64,000 bases of DNA from Hormiphora californensis (GCA_020137815.1 CM035352.1:220675-284674), one strand, 5' to 3'. Positions 45,309 to 56,280 are shown, numbered from the stretch's first letter. The notes: generated from the letters alone by a model not told the origin. Numbers and translations are program-made.

Positions 45309-45532
45309 AAATCGGCGCAAATTGCGCGGCGTAATTGCGCAAAACGCGCGTTTTCGCCACTACGCCGCGCAATTTGCGCCAATTTTCATTTTATTGAGCT
45401 CATTTTAAAGATCTTAATGTCCTCTTTCCAATGAGCCCAAGATTTTGCAAATTGGTCAAGATTTGGCTGAGTTATGGCCAAAACAGTTTTAAATTCTCAG
45501 GAGACGGGTCAACCTTTACCGCTTACCAATAT
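45170..45532. mobile_element. Palindromic MITE overlapping the duplicate
   Basis: ggtaagcggtaaaggttgac pairs with gtcaacctttaccgcttacc, and ttttgggctcgttggaaaga pairs with the ctttccaatgagcccaag side. The tip is cgcaaattgcgcggcgta / tacgccgcgcaatttgcg. Only its left half is present in the copy at 44580-44732. Confidence 0.7.
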
Positions 45533-45926
45533 TTACGGATGGTGAATTAGTAATGTTAACGAGTTTAGTCTCTTTCTAGACCATATTTCAAGGTTTATAT
45601 CATTTCAAGGATTAAAACATACATTTTCCCCGCCTGGGTGAATGCCGAAGGCATCCATCCGGATGATCGTTTAAGCAAGTGTACTAAAAAGATCATTGTA
45701 AAATTTTGGGATATACTATAATTCTTTAGATCTTGAAACAAAGCCTAATTGGGGAGCCCATCCCCTAGCCTGTCCTGTCTCACATGGCCAATAGCAGGGA
45801 AATACAGCACTATGGATACATAGTGCAAATATTCTTGTTTAGATACGTATAAGTTCTACATATATTCTGTATGATTTCAAATCCAAAATGTTTACTCTGG
45901 TAAATACAGTTTTTTATTTCCTTATA

Positions 45927-46033
45927 CAGTCGGACCCCGATTTACCAACATGCTCGGGGAAAGGGTTTCCGGTAAATCGGGTGCTCAGTATATCGGGGGA
46001 AGATTATCCTCCCGGTAAATCGGGGTCCGACTG
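45927..46033. mobile_element. Tc1/mariner-like MITE, copy 3 (short)
   Basis: 107 bp with TA on both sides; same ends, internal deletion. Confidence 0.75.
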
Positions 46034-46070
46034 TAACAGAATTTGTTAGTTTATACAATCTGTTCAAGAA

Positions 46071-46470
46071 ATGGCGACGAAGAAGTGTGCGTGTAGTAGG
46101 TACCCGCCCGACGGGTCGGCAGGGAGGGCATTCGGTTGGCTCCATTGCAACCTATTCTGTGAGATCGATCTCGGTCTCACTCAGGCATCAATGTGGCCAA
46201 GGCATTCGGCAGGGAGGGCGGAATATATGGGTCAAATGCCCTACATGCCGACGAAATTGGGATGAGATCGCCGTCGGCAGGTAGGGCATTAGACCCCCTA
46301 TTTCCTGTTCTCCCTGCCGAAAACTCCCGTCGGCAGGGAGGGCGGGTGCCAAAATTTTATTTTTGTCGTCCTTGTGACACCATGTACTTTGGTGAAGCGC
46401 GCGCTATAACTGCTAACATAAGACACTTTCATCAATACGAAAGAACGCGCGACTCTGGAAGCAGCAGTGT
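46071..46470 (+). pseudogene. Coding-like stretch with zinc-finger-like cysteines, frame broken
   Basis: From ATG at 46071 one frame reads MATKKCACSRYPPDGSAGRA. Another gives NIWVKCPTCRRNWDEIA, and a third gives KFYFCRPCDTMYFGEARAI then TANIRHFHQYERTRDSGSSS up to a good donor gtaagtat at 46471. CPTC and CxxC...HFHQ look like zinc-binding pairs, but the frames do not join without two shifts. It sits between two copies of the TA-flanked MITE. A host exon or mobile-element ORF start are both possible; I do not recognise the family. Confidence 0.3.
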
Positions 46471-46496
46471 AAGTATAAATCGACTTTTAGCACATA

Positions 46497-46647
46497 CAGT
46501 CGGACCCCGATTTAACGGCAGGATAAAAAATCTTTCCTGATAATCGATATAGGAAATTAACAATATTTGATCCAGATTTAGCGAACACCCCGATTTAGCA
46601 GACAAAACCCTTTCCCCCGAGGGTGCAGTGAAATCGGGGTCCGACTG
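46497..46647. mobile_element. Tc1/mariner-like MITE, copy 4
   Basis: 151 bp; left flank TA, right flank TTA. Ends as in the other copies. Confidence 0.72.
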
Positions 46648-47044
46648 TTATACATAATATGTGTATATTAGTGATTCATAATGATTTTCGCTAGCTATTT
46701 TTCGGGTTCTTGCTGATCGGAGCCCTAAAATTTTTACAGAAACTTTTTCGCCACGAAATTTCGATCTTCCCACACCATTTTTAGGGACCAGCCATTTTTT
46801 TCCAGGAATCTCAGGTCAAGTCGTTTGAAACGCACTTTAGTTAATTGGTTGTCCACTATGCAAAATTAAAGCAATTTTTTGAGAATTGGCCGTTTTCACA
46901 TCATACTTCATACTATGTACTTACTAAGCAAATTGTGTAACGGAGGTCACCTAGCAACTACACTTGCACGTGCAATTATTAGAGGGACCTGGAGACCTCT
47001 CTCTCCCGGTTGCAGGGGGAAATTCAATTCTGCACGTGCATTCT

Positions 47045-47930
47045 TTTACTTCTGTCCTGATGTCTAGCTCTTCCACCCCAAGCGCTATTCGGCAATGTTT
47101 ATCTAGGTCAAGGAGAACTGCTGCTGTCAGGGGAGCAGGCTAGAGAATATACTGACAGATTACGCGAACGTGTTCAAGCGAGCCAATCAACGGCGGGAGA
47201 CACACTGAAGTTGGGCGCGCTCGTTCAAATCTCAACCTCGCGACACACATTGAAGTTCGAAGTTCGAAGTTTCGCGAAAACCCATTTTCAGCTGAGAAAT
47301 CATTTGTAAGAGGCTAACTTATTTACTGGTACATCTCTCGAGGTGTCCTTTATCCATACTGAGTCAATTTTACCGTTTTTGAAATTTTTGGCTAATTCGG
47401 TCACAGTTGTCCCAATTCACCAAAAATTTTAAAAACGGTGAAATTGACCCGGTATTGATAAAGGACACCTCAAGAGATGTACCAGTAAATAAACTAGCAT
47501 CTTACAAATGATTTCTCAGCCGAAAATGGGTTTTCGCGGAACTTCGAACATTTCCGCGAAACTTCAAACTTCGAACTTCAGTGTGTGTCGCGAGGTTGAG
47601 AGTTGAACGCGTGCGACCAACTTCAGTGTGTCTCCCCCAACGACTACGGATAGCTTTACCCAACGTCGCCCAAGGGTGATTACTCCTGTCGAATATAGAA
47701 ATCTCCGAATCGGCTACATAGCGGCCAAGTTTTCATGTGATGAGTTTCTGGAACAGCAATGCACCTCCATGACATTGATCTCTTAAATTCGCTCCTTGAC
47801 ATTGTCAGGAAGCCCAGAGAGTACAACAACATGGGTAGGGAGAAAGTGAGAGATAGGCTAGGAACGGATGGTGCATGCAATGTGATGTCAGCGTTCCCTT
47901 ATCCAGCTACCATTTTCCCGAAATTCGCCC
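47045..47930 (+). pseudogene. Unidentified coding-like sequence split by a palindromic element
   Basis: Left of the palindrome a frame reads ALFGNVYLGQGELLLSGEQA then REYTDRLRERVQASQSTA. To the right it resumes as TTDSFTQRRPRVITPVEYRN and LRIGYIAAKFSCDEFLEQ. After a shift it reads LLNSLLDIVRKPREYNNMG and EKVRDRLGTDGACNVMSAF. Amino-acid usage looks like genuine protein, perhaps a transposase or a host gene remnant. The 47198-47640 palindrome interrupts it. No family recognised. Confidence 0.33.
47198..47640. mobile_element. 443-bp palindromic element within coding-like sequence
   Basis: gggagacacactgaagttgg pairs with ccaacttcagtgtgtctccc; tacatctctcgaggtgtcct pairs with aggacacctcaagagatgta. 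Loop near 47400. Confidence 0.75.
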
Positions 47931-48019
47931 GTAGGGCGAACGGGTCTACTAATAGTACTAATAGTATAATAGAACTAATAGTATGATGTATGTATAATAT
48001 GTAGTCCATTCTATGAATT

Positions 48020-48250
48020 GTCATAGGAAATAGGAAACGGACGGTTTACCATTTTCGGTTCGGTTCGGTTCACCGAGATCATTTTTATTTTCGGTTCGGT
48101 TCACGAAGGCTATCTTTCCCCCGGTTCGCCGTTCGGTTCGGTTCGGTTTACTGAGATCAAAAGTTTTTTCGGTTCGGTTCGGATAAAAAAGCCAGATCAA
48201 AAAAAGCCAAAAATTTTCGGGGGAAAGCCAAATCAAAAAAAGCCAGATCA
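48020..48250. repeat. CGGTTCGGTT simple repeat region
   Basis: Repeated cggttcggttcaccgagatc and cggttcggttcgg with AAAAGCCA runs. Low complexity, no gene. Confidence 0.7.
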
Positions 48251-48309
48251 ATCCCGGATTTCAGGGCGGGTTTGGCTTTTTTGGCCTCCCCCCCCCCAAT
48301 TTTTCTATA

Positions 48310-48643
48310 TAGGTCACGCTTCACGCGGATGGGAGTTTCCGGTCATTCCGCAGACCACACTACTATGTATGTGAACCGACAATCCAACCATCCTGCCTCC
48401 ATTCTTAAGAACATCCCTGGGATGATCTCCAAACGGCTGAGTAGCATCTCCTCGAATGCCGACGTGTTCGAGACTGCTGCTCCCTATTATAGGGCAGCTT
48501 TGGAAAGAAGTGGTTATTCTGACCCAGAACTGCAGATTGAGGAGAGAGCCCCTAGCACTGGCACTCATCCTGCATTTTTGGAACGTGTTCGTCTCAACAT
48601 TGCGCGTCGCGGGCTGTCCCGCCAGCCCTCCAAACGAGCTAAC
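48310..48643 (+). pseudogene. Reverse-transcriptase C-terminal relic, left half (split by 5.1 kb insertion)
   Basis: Translation contains TTMYVNRQSNHPASILKNIP, GMISKRLSSISSNADVFETA and YYRAALERSGYSDPELQI. This is the tail of GIY-YIG-type RTs and is homologous to the SNHPVSIKKNLPK stretch at 17974-18879. The continuation (NNIGKRFLGLIDRFFPPGH) lies 5.2 kb downstream at 53940, so one retroelement copy was interrupted. The final ~70 bp (48577-48648) reappear inverted at 53785-53855. Confidence 0.68.
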
Positions 48644-49855
48644 AATAGTGGGGGGGGGGCCCGCGTATTAAAATGTCCTTTAATGTCCCTCGATTTTTGG
48701 GACATTAAATTGCCCGTGTTTATTTAGGACATTAAAAGACATTAAAGGACATTTAAAGACATTAAAGGCCCTCTGACCCGAAAATCAATTTTCTATTTTT
48801 GACTTATTATGACACTACATGGAAAATCATGAACAATGATGTATGTCCCACCTCATATGGTTATCTCTAAGGGGTCTAATTAGGTGTTGACAGGTGTGGA
48901 ACTTCTCTCCCTTGAGACAGCATATGGGAAAGGGGGCTCTTTGTATTTATGTGTAAAAGTTTACATTGTGTCCAGTTTATTGTCATATGCGATGATTTAT
49001 GACTTATTTAAATACAAATCATTCACTAAGTTGAAGTAACGTGTTATGAGATTTCCTTTTTATGTATCATGGATAAATTACGATATCACACTTGTCAGTA
49101 ATCTCATTGTTTGTAAATGTACTCAGTTTTTGTGTGTAAACACAAAGGGGGAGAGATCTCATATGCTGTCTCAGCTCGGAAGGGGGCAACCTTTTAACAC
49201 CTAATTAGAGGGGGAAGGAGGAATCCGTAGAGTGTGAGATAACCTGGAATCTTCATGATTTTTCACATACTATCAATTTAGACAAAGTTGTTTTTTCGAG
49301 TCAGAGGACCTTTAAAAGACATTAAATTATAACTTCCAAAAGCCATTTCAAAATGTGTTACCAAACATATCTACCACCAATGTACTACTAAAGGTCCCAT
49401 CTTTCGATTCCAATGAATGTTCATTAGTTTTCAGTGGTGATTAGGCTTGCTTTTGTGTGGGCTGTGGGTGCGGTACCTCTTTTACATGTGCATAATTCTA
49501 GCCTAGACGATATCTCAAAATCATCTTATGAAAAGAGTAGAGAATAGCCCCGATTTTGTCAAAATAGTGTTTGGTGTCTAATTAGAAGTCAAAAAAATTT
49601 TAGTGCTCAAACCCAAAATCTACGATATTTAGGTCTTTTGGCGTTTATGGGTTTCAGGAACGTCCTAGAACAAAATGAATAAAACCAACTTTCTCGGCAT
49701 GAAATTCTGTATCGATTATAGTGGCTATAAACCTTTCTATGGCGTAAGGTTAAGAAGTTATCCCAAAAAATCCCAAACGGGTACATGTTATAGGGGCGGG
49801 TACATGTTTTAGGCTAACGGGCGAACCTCTTGTCAGAAAACCATGTCATAGGTAC

Positions 49856-50906
49856 GGGGGGGTACCAACCTATTTTTTTGTATTTTTTTGTATTTTTTTG
49901 TACGGTCCGTACAAAAAAATAACCAAAATTCCCTGCTTTTTCCGTACAAAAAATACAAAAAAATACAAAAAAATATACTGCTGAAGGGAACTTCTTTAGG
50001 GCCCCCTATAAGTCTCTAGAGGTTTGCGGGGTCCTTATACTGGCCTGTATAGCCCTCTAGTTTCGTAGTACTCATAATCCCATGCTTTTTCCATGCGAAC
50101 ATTACCATGATTAAGTTATTCTAGACCTGAACTTGCTCCAAATCCTAGTTGGGTAACAGCAAAATATGTCGGGATAGTGCCCAAGCTTTATTTTCTGATG
50201 AAATTTCATTTTTCGGCCGAATATGCCTACTTATTCCCCCTCATGCCTGGAAAAAGGAGGCATAAGCAGGCCGAAAAACTGAAAAAGCCGAATCGGCCTC
50301 TCTCCCCCGGCCAGTTGTGCGCGCGCTACATTATATACTCTCAAATCGCAGTCTATTCAGTTCCCCCATGGTGTAGTGGTTATTGCATATACTTGACACG
50401 CAGAAGGTCCCGGGTTCGAAACTCGCCCGGATCATTTTTTTCAAAACTTTTTAAATACTAACACTTGGTATAGCACTAAGTGTAAATCAATTAATTTCAA
50501 AAACTCGACCGTTTTTTAGACTATTAAATTAAAATTCCACTATCTTGAACTATTATCAAACTAACTTAGACCACGGGAAAAAATCGGCCAAAATGGGGAT
50601 AAATTTTGGCCATTCTCGGCCAAAAAATATGCTGGGACACCGGGTTAGTAAGACTTGTTCTAGTTAGGAGTCGTGGGGACGGGGAATGGTAAAATAAACT
50701 AAATAAACACTCTAGAGGCCTTTAAAGGCCAATAGAAGGACCTCGAGCGCCTCTAGAGACCTGTAGAAGGCACCAAAGAAGTTCCCAACAGCAGTAAACT
50801 TTTTTGTATTTTTTTGTATTTTTTTGTATTTTTTGTACGGACCGTACAAAAAAATATTGCCTGCTTTTTCCGTACATCCGTACACAAAAATGGTTGATAC
50901 CCCCCC
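49856..50906. mobile_element. 1051-bp GGGGGGG-ended element, 8-bp TSD ATAGGTAC
   Basis: Ends GGGGGGGTACCAACCTATTT / ...GGTTGATACCCCCCC, followed by ttttttgtat decamers and the gtacggaccgtac palindrome. ATAGGTAC at 49848-49855 and 50907-50914. Same family as 35920-39284. It carries a tRNA-like sequence. Confidence 0.8.
50364..50436 (+). pseudogene. tRNA-Val-like sequence, degenerate
   Basis: CATGGTGTAGTGGTTAT matches a eukaryotic tRNA-Val box A region; cgcagaaggtcccgggttcgaaactcg gives anticodon-arm 3' side and box B (in pieces: ACGCAGAAGGTC, GGTTCGAAAC). The anticodon loop would read GAC. The acceptor stem and anticodon stem do not pair properly, so it is probably a pseudogene or SINE head. 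Confidence 0.5.
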
Positions 50907-50999
50907 ATAGGTACTCAATCGACGTATATTGATGCGGAAATCATTTTAGTGAAAACCATTTTGATCTGCGATGTCTGTGTAACGAATAAAACCTAAAAA

Positions 51000-51848
51000 A
51001 CCTTGGTACTACCCGCATCCTCCATATCCTTAAATCGATAGTGTTTACGCAGTGAATACAGAGCGAATGCAGAGTGAATGCAGAGCGAATGCAGAGTGAA
51101 TGCAGAGTGAATGCAGAGCGAATGCAGAGTGAATGCAGAGTGAATGCAGAGTGAATGCAGAGTGGTTCCAGAGTGAATACATAGTGAATGCAGAGTGAAT
51201 ACGCAGTGAATACGCAATCATTGGGGATATCCTACCAGAACTGTTTACGCAGTGAATACAGAGTGAATACGCAGTGAATACAGAGCGAATACGCAGTGAA
51301 CACGCAGTGAATGCAGAGCGAATACGCAATCATTGGTAATATCCTACCAGAACTAGAATGCCGTAAATACGCAGTGATAAAAAAATTGGATATTGTTGCT
51401 ACAACCCGAAAAAAAAGTGGTTTTGTCTCTCTCTCTCTCCCTCTCTATCTCCCTCTCCCTCTCCCTCTCTATCTCTATCTCTATCTCCCTCTCCCTCTCT
51501 ATCTCTATCTCTATCTCTATCTCTATCTCCCTCTCTCTATCTCCCTCTCCCTCTCTATCTCCCTCGTATTCACTGCGTATTCGCTCTGTATTCACTGCGT
51601 AAACAGTTCTGGTAGGATATCCCCAATGATTGCGTATTCACTCTGCATTCACTGCGTATTCACTCTGGAACCACTCTGCATTCACTCTGCATTCACTCTG
51701 CATTCGCTCTGCATTCACTCTGCATTCGCTCTGCATTCACTCTGCATTCACTCTGCATTCGCTCTGCATTCACTCTGCATTCGCTCTGTATTCACTGCGT
51801 AAACACTATCGATTTAAGGATATGGAGGATGCGGGTAGTACCAAAACC
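51000..51848. mobile_element. Head-to-head minisatellite element (GAATGCAGAGT, 11 bp) with CT-microsatellite loop
   Basis: ctaccgcatcc/ggatgcgggtag-type outer ends pair: tcctccatatccttaaatcg pairs with cgatttaaggatatggagga. Both arms are arrays of an 11-bp unit (gaatgcagagt, variants gaatacgcagt), inverted relative to each other. The loop is the (CT)n/CTATCT run. ORFs with SAFTLHSLCIH periodicity are artefacts. Confidence 0.75.
51426..51566. repeat. CTCTCC/CTATCT microsatellite
   Basis: Pyrimidine-rich hexamer repeats forming the loop of the preceding element. Confidence 0.92.
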
Positions 51849-52357
51849 TTACCACATGTTTTAACCAAAGGTTTTTACCTTACGTCATAGAAAGGTTTAT
51901 AGCCACTATAATCGATGCAGAATGTGACGCCGAGAAAGATGGTTCTGTTTATTTTGTTCTAGGACGTTCCTGAAACCCATAAACGCCAAAAAAAACCTAA
52001 AAATCCTAGAAAAACCTAAATTTAGGATTTGAGCATTTAAAAATTTTTTGACTTCTAATTAGACACCAAAGACCATTCTGACTGAGTTTCATAAAAATCG
52101 GGGCTATTTTTACTTGAAAACCTTGAAATTTAGTCCAAAACTTCAAAATTTCCGGGGTTCGCTTCGAGGTACCGGGCCACCCTAAAATGATGCATAATCA
52201 CCCCCAACATCTATGGTATTGGTTGGAATCAATAGAGGGGACATTAGGAGTAAATATTAAGTGGTTGAAAATGCCATTTTAGTTTAATGATAGCTGAAAA
52301 TTCATGTTTTAATTAAATGTCTTTTAATGTCTTTTAATGTCTTTTAATGTCCTTTAA

Positions 52358-53660
52358 GGGTACACCTGGCTTTTTTCATCATCGAGTGCCCAACCAAATG
52401 ACTTCACCAGGGTTAAGGCCATACAAAATGGACCTCAAATATGCAATTTTAGCCCTAAAGTCGAATTCATATTTTTGCTACAGCCTATTTTCAAAGTGGC
52501 GTTTTTTCAATTTTTGTTGAAATTTTTAACCTCAGGACCACTTTTTTTGAGATAGAAACATTAAATTCTTGGAATTTGAAGAGAATATAAAGGTGAATAA
52601 GCCCAAAGAAGGATTTTTGAAATGGAGCTTATTTCTGGCCATGAGAACGGTTTACTTTTTTGCTTCTTTGACACGCTGGCTGAGAATGTTCCCATGCTTC
52701 ATTAGAGATGAAAATCTGGAAATAGTTGCTCAAAACGATTATCTATGTGGCCCAAAAATTTTGGAACTTTCCCGCCAAAGATGTGGTGTACAGAGCTTTT
52801 TTTGTGAAACCTGTCTTTTTGAAAAAGAGGGAAATTCCCTGTATCTCAAAAACGGATGATCGTAGAGACCTGGGACCGAGCTTAATCGATTCAGAAGGTT
52901 CGATTTTGGGGGGGTCTTCTGAGAGACATTTTGCTCCTACTCCAACCGTTTTTGCTGTAATTGCGAAAAAGGTATCAGCAAGTAAGGGGGAAATCAGCCC
53001 GAAGCAGGCTACTGGAATAGAGTTGTTTCCCCTTTTCATAGAATTGGTTTTTTGCAATTACAGCAAAATCGGTTGGAGTAGGAGCAAAATGTCTCTCAGA
53101 AGACCCCCCCAAAATCGAACCTTCTGAATCGATTAAGCTCGGTCCCAGGTCTCTACGATCATCCGTTTTTGAGATACAGGGAATTTCCCTCTTTTTCAAA
53201 AAGACAGGTTTCACAAAAAAAGCTCTGTACACCACATCTTTGGCGGGAAAGTTCCAAAATTTTTGGGCCACATAGATAATCGTTTTGAGCAACTATTTCC
53301 AGATTTTCATCTCTAATGAAGCATGGGAACATTCTCAGCCAGCGTGTCAAAGAAGCAAAAAAGTAAACCGTTCTCATGGCCAGAAATAAGCTCCATTTCA
53401 AAAATCCTTCTTTGGGCTTATTCACCTTTATATTCTCTTCAAATTCCAAGAATTTAATGTTTCTATCTCAAAAAAAGTGGTCCTGAGGTTAAAAATTTCA
53501 ACAAAAATTGAAAAAACGCCACTTTGAAAATAGGCTGTAGCAAAAATATGAATTCGACTTTAGGGCTAAAATTGCATATTTGAGGTCCATTTTGTATGGC
53601 CTAAACCCTGGTGAAGTCATTTGGTTGGGCACTCGATGATGAAAAACGCCAGGTGTACCC
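52358..53660. mobile_element. TTAA-flanked fully palindromic element, copy 3 (1303 bp)
   Basis: TTAA at 52354-52357 and 53661-53664; nearly identical to copy 2 at 40029, differing by scattered substitutions. Both halves mirror about 53010. Confidence 0.85.
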
Positions 53661-53855
53661 TTAATGTCCCAGGGACATTAAAGTCGGACGTGTTTATTTA
53701 GGACATGGATATTAACTTCACGCGGCCCCCCCCCCCCAATAGTGCAATTACATGCGCGCAATGTAGTATATCGCATGTAATTTCACTATTGTTAGCTCGT
53801 TTGGAGGGCTGGCGGGACAGCCCGCGATGCGCAATGTTGAGACGAACACGTTCCG

Positions 53856-54134
53856 AGAAAGGAGCATCAGTTGAATAGGAGTAGGAAGAACCCCCGAAAG
53901 AGACGCATTCTCTAGTTTAATCCCCCGTTCTCAGTCACAGTGGAGAACAACATAGGGAAGCGATTCCTTGGTCTTATCGATAGATTCTTCCCACCTGGCC
54001 ATTGCCTACACAAGATAATGAACAGAAACTACGTGAAGGTGGCATACAGCTGCATGCCCAACATGGAGCGTATAATTAAGGGAAAGAATCGACAACTGCT
54101 GCATCAACACCTTCATCCTGCCACAAATCAGAAG
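53856..54134 (+). pseudogene. Reverse-transcriptase C-terminal relic, right half
   Basis: The frame reads a basic stretch RSRKNPRKRRIL, an in-frame TAG where Trp is expected before FNPPFS, then NNIGKRFLGLIDRFFPPGH, LHKIMNRNYVKVAYSCMPNM and IIKGKNRQ. It continues the relic at 48310-48643. It breaks off exactly at the start of the perfect head-to-head palindrome at 54135, so the nuclease domain is lost. The stop and truncation make it non-functional. Confidence 0.68.
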
Positions 54135-54335
54135 AGACACCAAACCAGATGGAGACTACCCCGTCCACCAAATGGCTAGAGTGTACAATACCACAGAGAG
54201 AGAAAGGGGCACCCATATATCTGTGTCCCCCAAAGTTTGGGGGACACAGATATATGGGTGCCCCTTTCTCTCTCTGTGGTATTGTACACTCTAGCCATTT
54301 GGTGGACGGGGTAGTCTCCATCTGGTTTGGTGTCT
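54135..54335. repeat. Perfect head-to-head palindrome, 100-bp arms, 1-nt spacer
   Basis: Left arm agacaccaaaccagatggag ... gtgtcccccaaa, spacer G at 54235, right arm its exact reverse complement to tgtct at 54335. It caps the truncated reverse-transcriptase relic; beyond it the sequence is unrelated. Confidence 0.85.
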
Positions 54336-54879
54336 ACATTTCCAAACTACCCTGACTGTTCCCATGTGTTTTTTGAGTGTGTAGTGATCAATGCTCGATG
54401 TAATCCGACACTTTACACAACATTGATCCTGTGTTGGGTAGCTGGCACCCTAGTTTAGATGTATTCTGACCCTTATTCACTAGGTTTATTGATATTGATA
54501 TTAGATTTATATTGTATAACCCTAACATTCTTCATAGCACTGATGAGCGGAATTTTGCATTCTGTGAAACATATGTTTGCGTAAATCTCCGTGTTTCATT
54601 TCTACTAACATTTTAGTCTCAGTACTTAGTCTTATGTAGTGTGTGTACAGCTCTGTGCTCTTGATATTTGGGAATTCTAACCAATTTTCCTTCTGTAGGC
54701 TGATGAAGATGTTGTTATATCGAAACTGTTCTGACCATTACCAATATATCACCGTATTTTTCCTATGTCCATCTCGACCCAGCCGTAAGGAGGTATTATC
54801 TCTAACGATTATTATCAGGCTGATTCCACTTCTAATAGGTCCCTAAAAGTACTGACAAAGAGTATTTTGTAACAAAGGT
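54336..54879. other. No gene; possible retroelement 3' flank
   Basis: The stretch ctgatgaagatgttgttata then tcgaaactgttctg near 54700 resembles the 3' UTR tail common after GIY-YIG-type RTs. Nothing else identified. Confidence 0.35.
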
Positions 54880-55729
54880 TGCCCAGAGACGCAGTTATAC
54901 GTTTTAAGGGGACTCGATAGAAAACCGGTTTTCAGAAGGCTGTAGCATGGCTTTCTTTTATCCGTTTGACTTCATATTTGGAATGTATTGCCGGCCTGGG
55001 AATTAGAACTAAAGTTTACAACTCCAAGTCTCTAGCTCACCAGGGACCGAAGTTAGAGCCGCCCCTGTCTCAAGGGGTTGTTCCTCCACCCCTTATAAAA
55101 GTTAAACAATTATATGAGTAGATGTAATCACAAAATATCAATATTCTCACATTTCATTCTAACATTTTGATCACAGCGCTAGCAAGCGCAAAGGTGGTCC
55201 CATCCGTCATATTAATTGTGCCGTGTTCCCTCTGTACGTCTTCTTACAGTATTTCTTAGAAAGCGTGGCAGATTCCGGCCAATAATTTTAACGATATGTA
55301 TATTTTCATTTTGAAATAAATTTTTATAAAACTTCAAACAAAAACATTTCACTTGATTCAAAAAGACACTTGGCCGGAATCTGCCACCGTAGTAGTCACT
55401 CACTCACGAGCGCAAACAACCCCCCAGCGGTGGCAAATCCTCTACTTGAGGAAGCTCCAGTGGGGGGACAGAGGATACATTTTTCTCTAGATTTGCGATC
55501 GGTACGATCGCCCCAGGCCCCCAGCGTATTTTAAAAATATTGTTAGGCTCCAGTTACAAATTGGAACCTGGTGTATCAGTTTCCAGCTCCCAGTTTCAAA
55601 TCGAAATTATGACAATTACGCACAGCACTACTTTCAATGCAACTCACATGGAAATTTGTGTCACGTGACCGTAGATGACGCACGCAGCGTGGTTCATCAG
55701 GAGTGGACCTCAAAAAGCCAAAAATATAT

Positions 55730-55945
55730 CTAATTCAGAGCGAAAACTTATTTAAATTAGTTCGTCGGAAAGGTGGCCCATTTTATTCTTACTCCCTCAT
55801 TTTCGTCACCTTAGAGTTAAAGGCTGAAAAGTATACTGATACTTCATTCATCATTGCGAAAGCCTAAACTCAACGGTGACGAAAATAAATGAGAAGAATA
55901 AAATGGGCCACCTTTCCGGTGAACTAATTTAAGTTAGTTTTTACT
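55730..55945. mobile_element. MITE related to the 781-982 element
   Basis: ttagttcgtcggaaaggtgg pairs with ccacctttccggtgaactaa; outer ends aaaacttatttaaatta / aatttaagttagttttt. An internal pair ctcattttcgtcacc is also present. Confidence 0.68.
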
Positions 55946-56000
55946 CCAAAAGGGGGGGGGGGTGGTCACCTTAATTTTGTTAACAAAAACTAAAACTTTT

Positions 56001-56280
56001 CTTCTATCTTATTTTTTCGATTTATCAGGAGTTTTAAGCAATTTTCAGATATTTTTTTCGTGTAGAAAAATATTCAAAACAGGGTGCTTGTTTAACATTT
56101 GGCTGCTGAAAAAGTATATCGCAGCTGAAATCTACACTGGAATATACTCTTTCAGCAGCCAAATGTTTAAAGTTGTGCGGCGCTGCACTGGAAAGTACCC
56201 TTTTTGGAATATTTTTCTACACGACAAAAAATCTAAAAAATGTCTTAAACCCCTGAAAAATCGAAAAAATAAGATAGAAG
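56001..56280. mobile_element. Palindromic MITE, copy 2 (copy 1 at 15998)
   Basis: cttctatcttattttttcga pairs with tcgaaaaaataagatagaag; the hairpin tip matches copy 1 (aaaaagtatatcgcagctg / ctttttcagcagcc). Confidence 0.75.

Larger units (their letters stand above)
48650..53737. mobile_element. 5.1 kb composite element with poly-G/CCGCGT ends splitting a reverse transcriptase relic
   Basis: Ends GGGGGGGGGGCCCGCGT / CGCGGCCCCCCCCCCCC. AATAGT flanks both sides (48644-48649, 53738-53743). The inner ends share aaatgtcctttaatgtccc and cgtgtttatttaggacat. It contains in turn an inverted pair at 49630-49760/51880-51990, the poly-G 8-bp-TSD element, a head-to-head minisatellite and the third TTAA palindrome. 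Confidence 0.65.

Noticed and set aside
51045-51890. HSAFTLHSLCI-repeat ORFs
   Set aside because: Three-frame translation of the 11-bp minisatellite.
54076-54355. ORFs METTPSTKWLECTIPQ on both strands
   Set aside because: Products of the perfect 100-bp palindrome.
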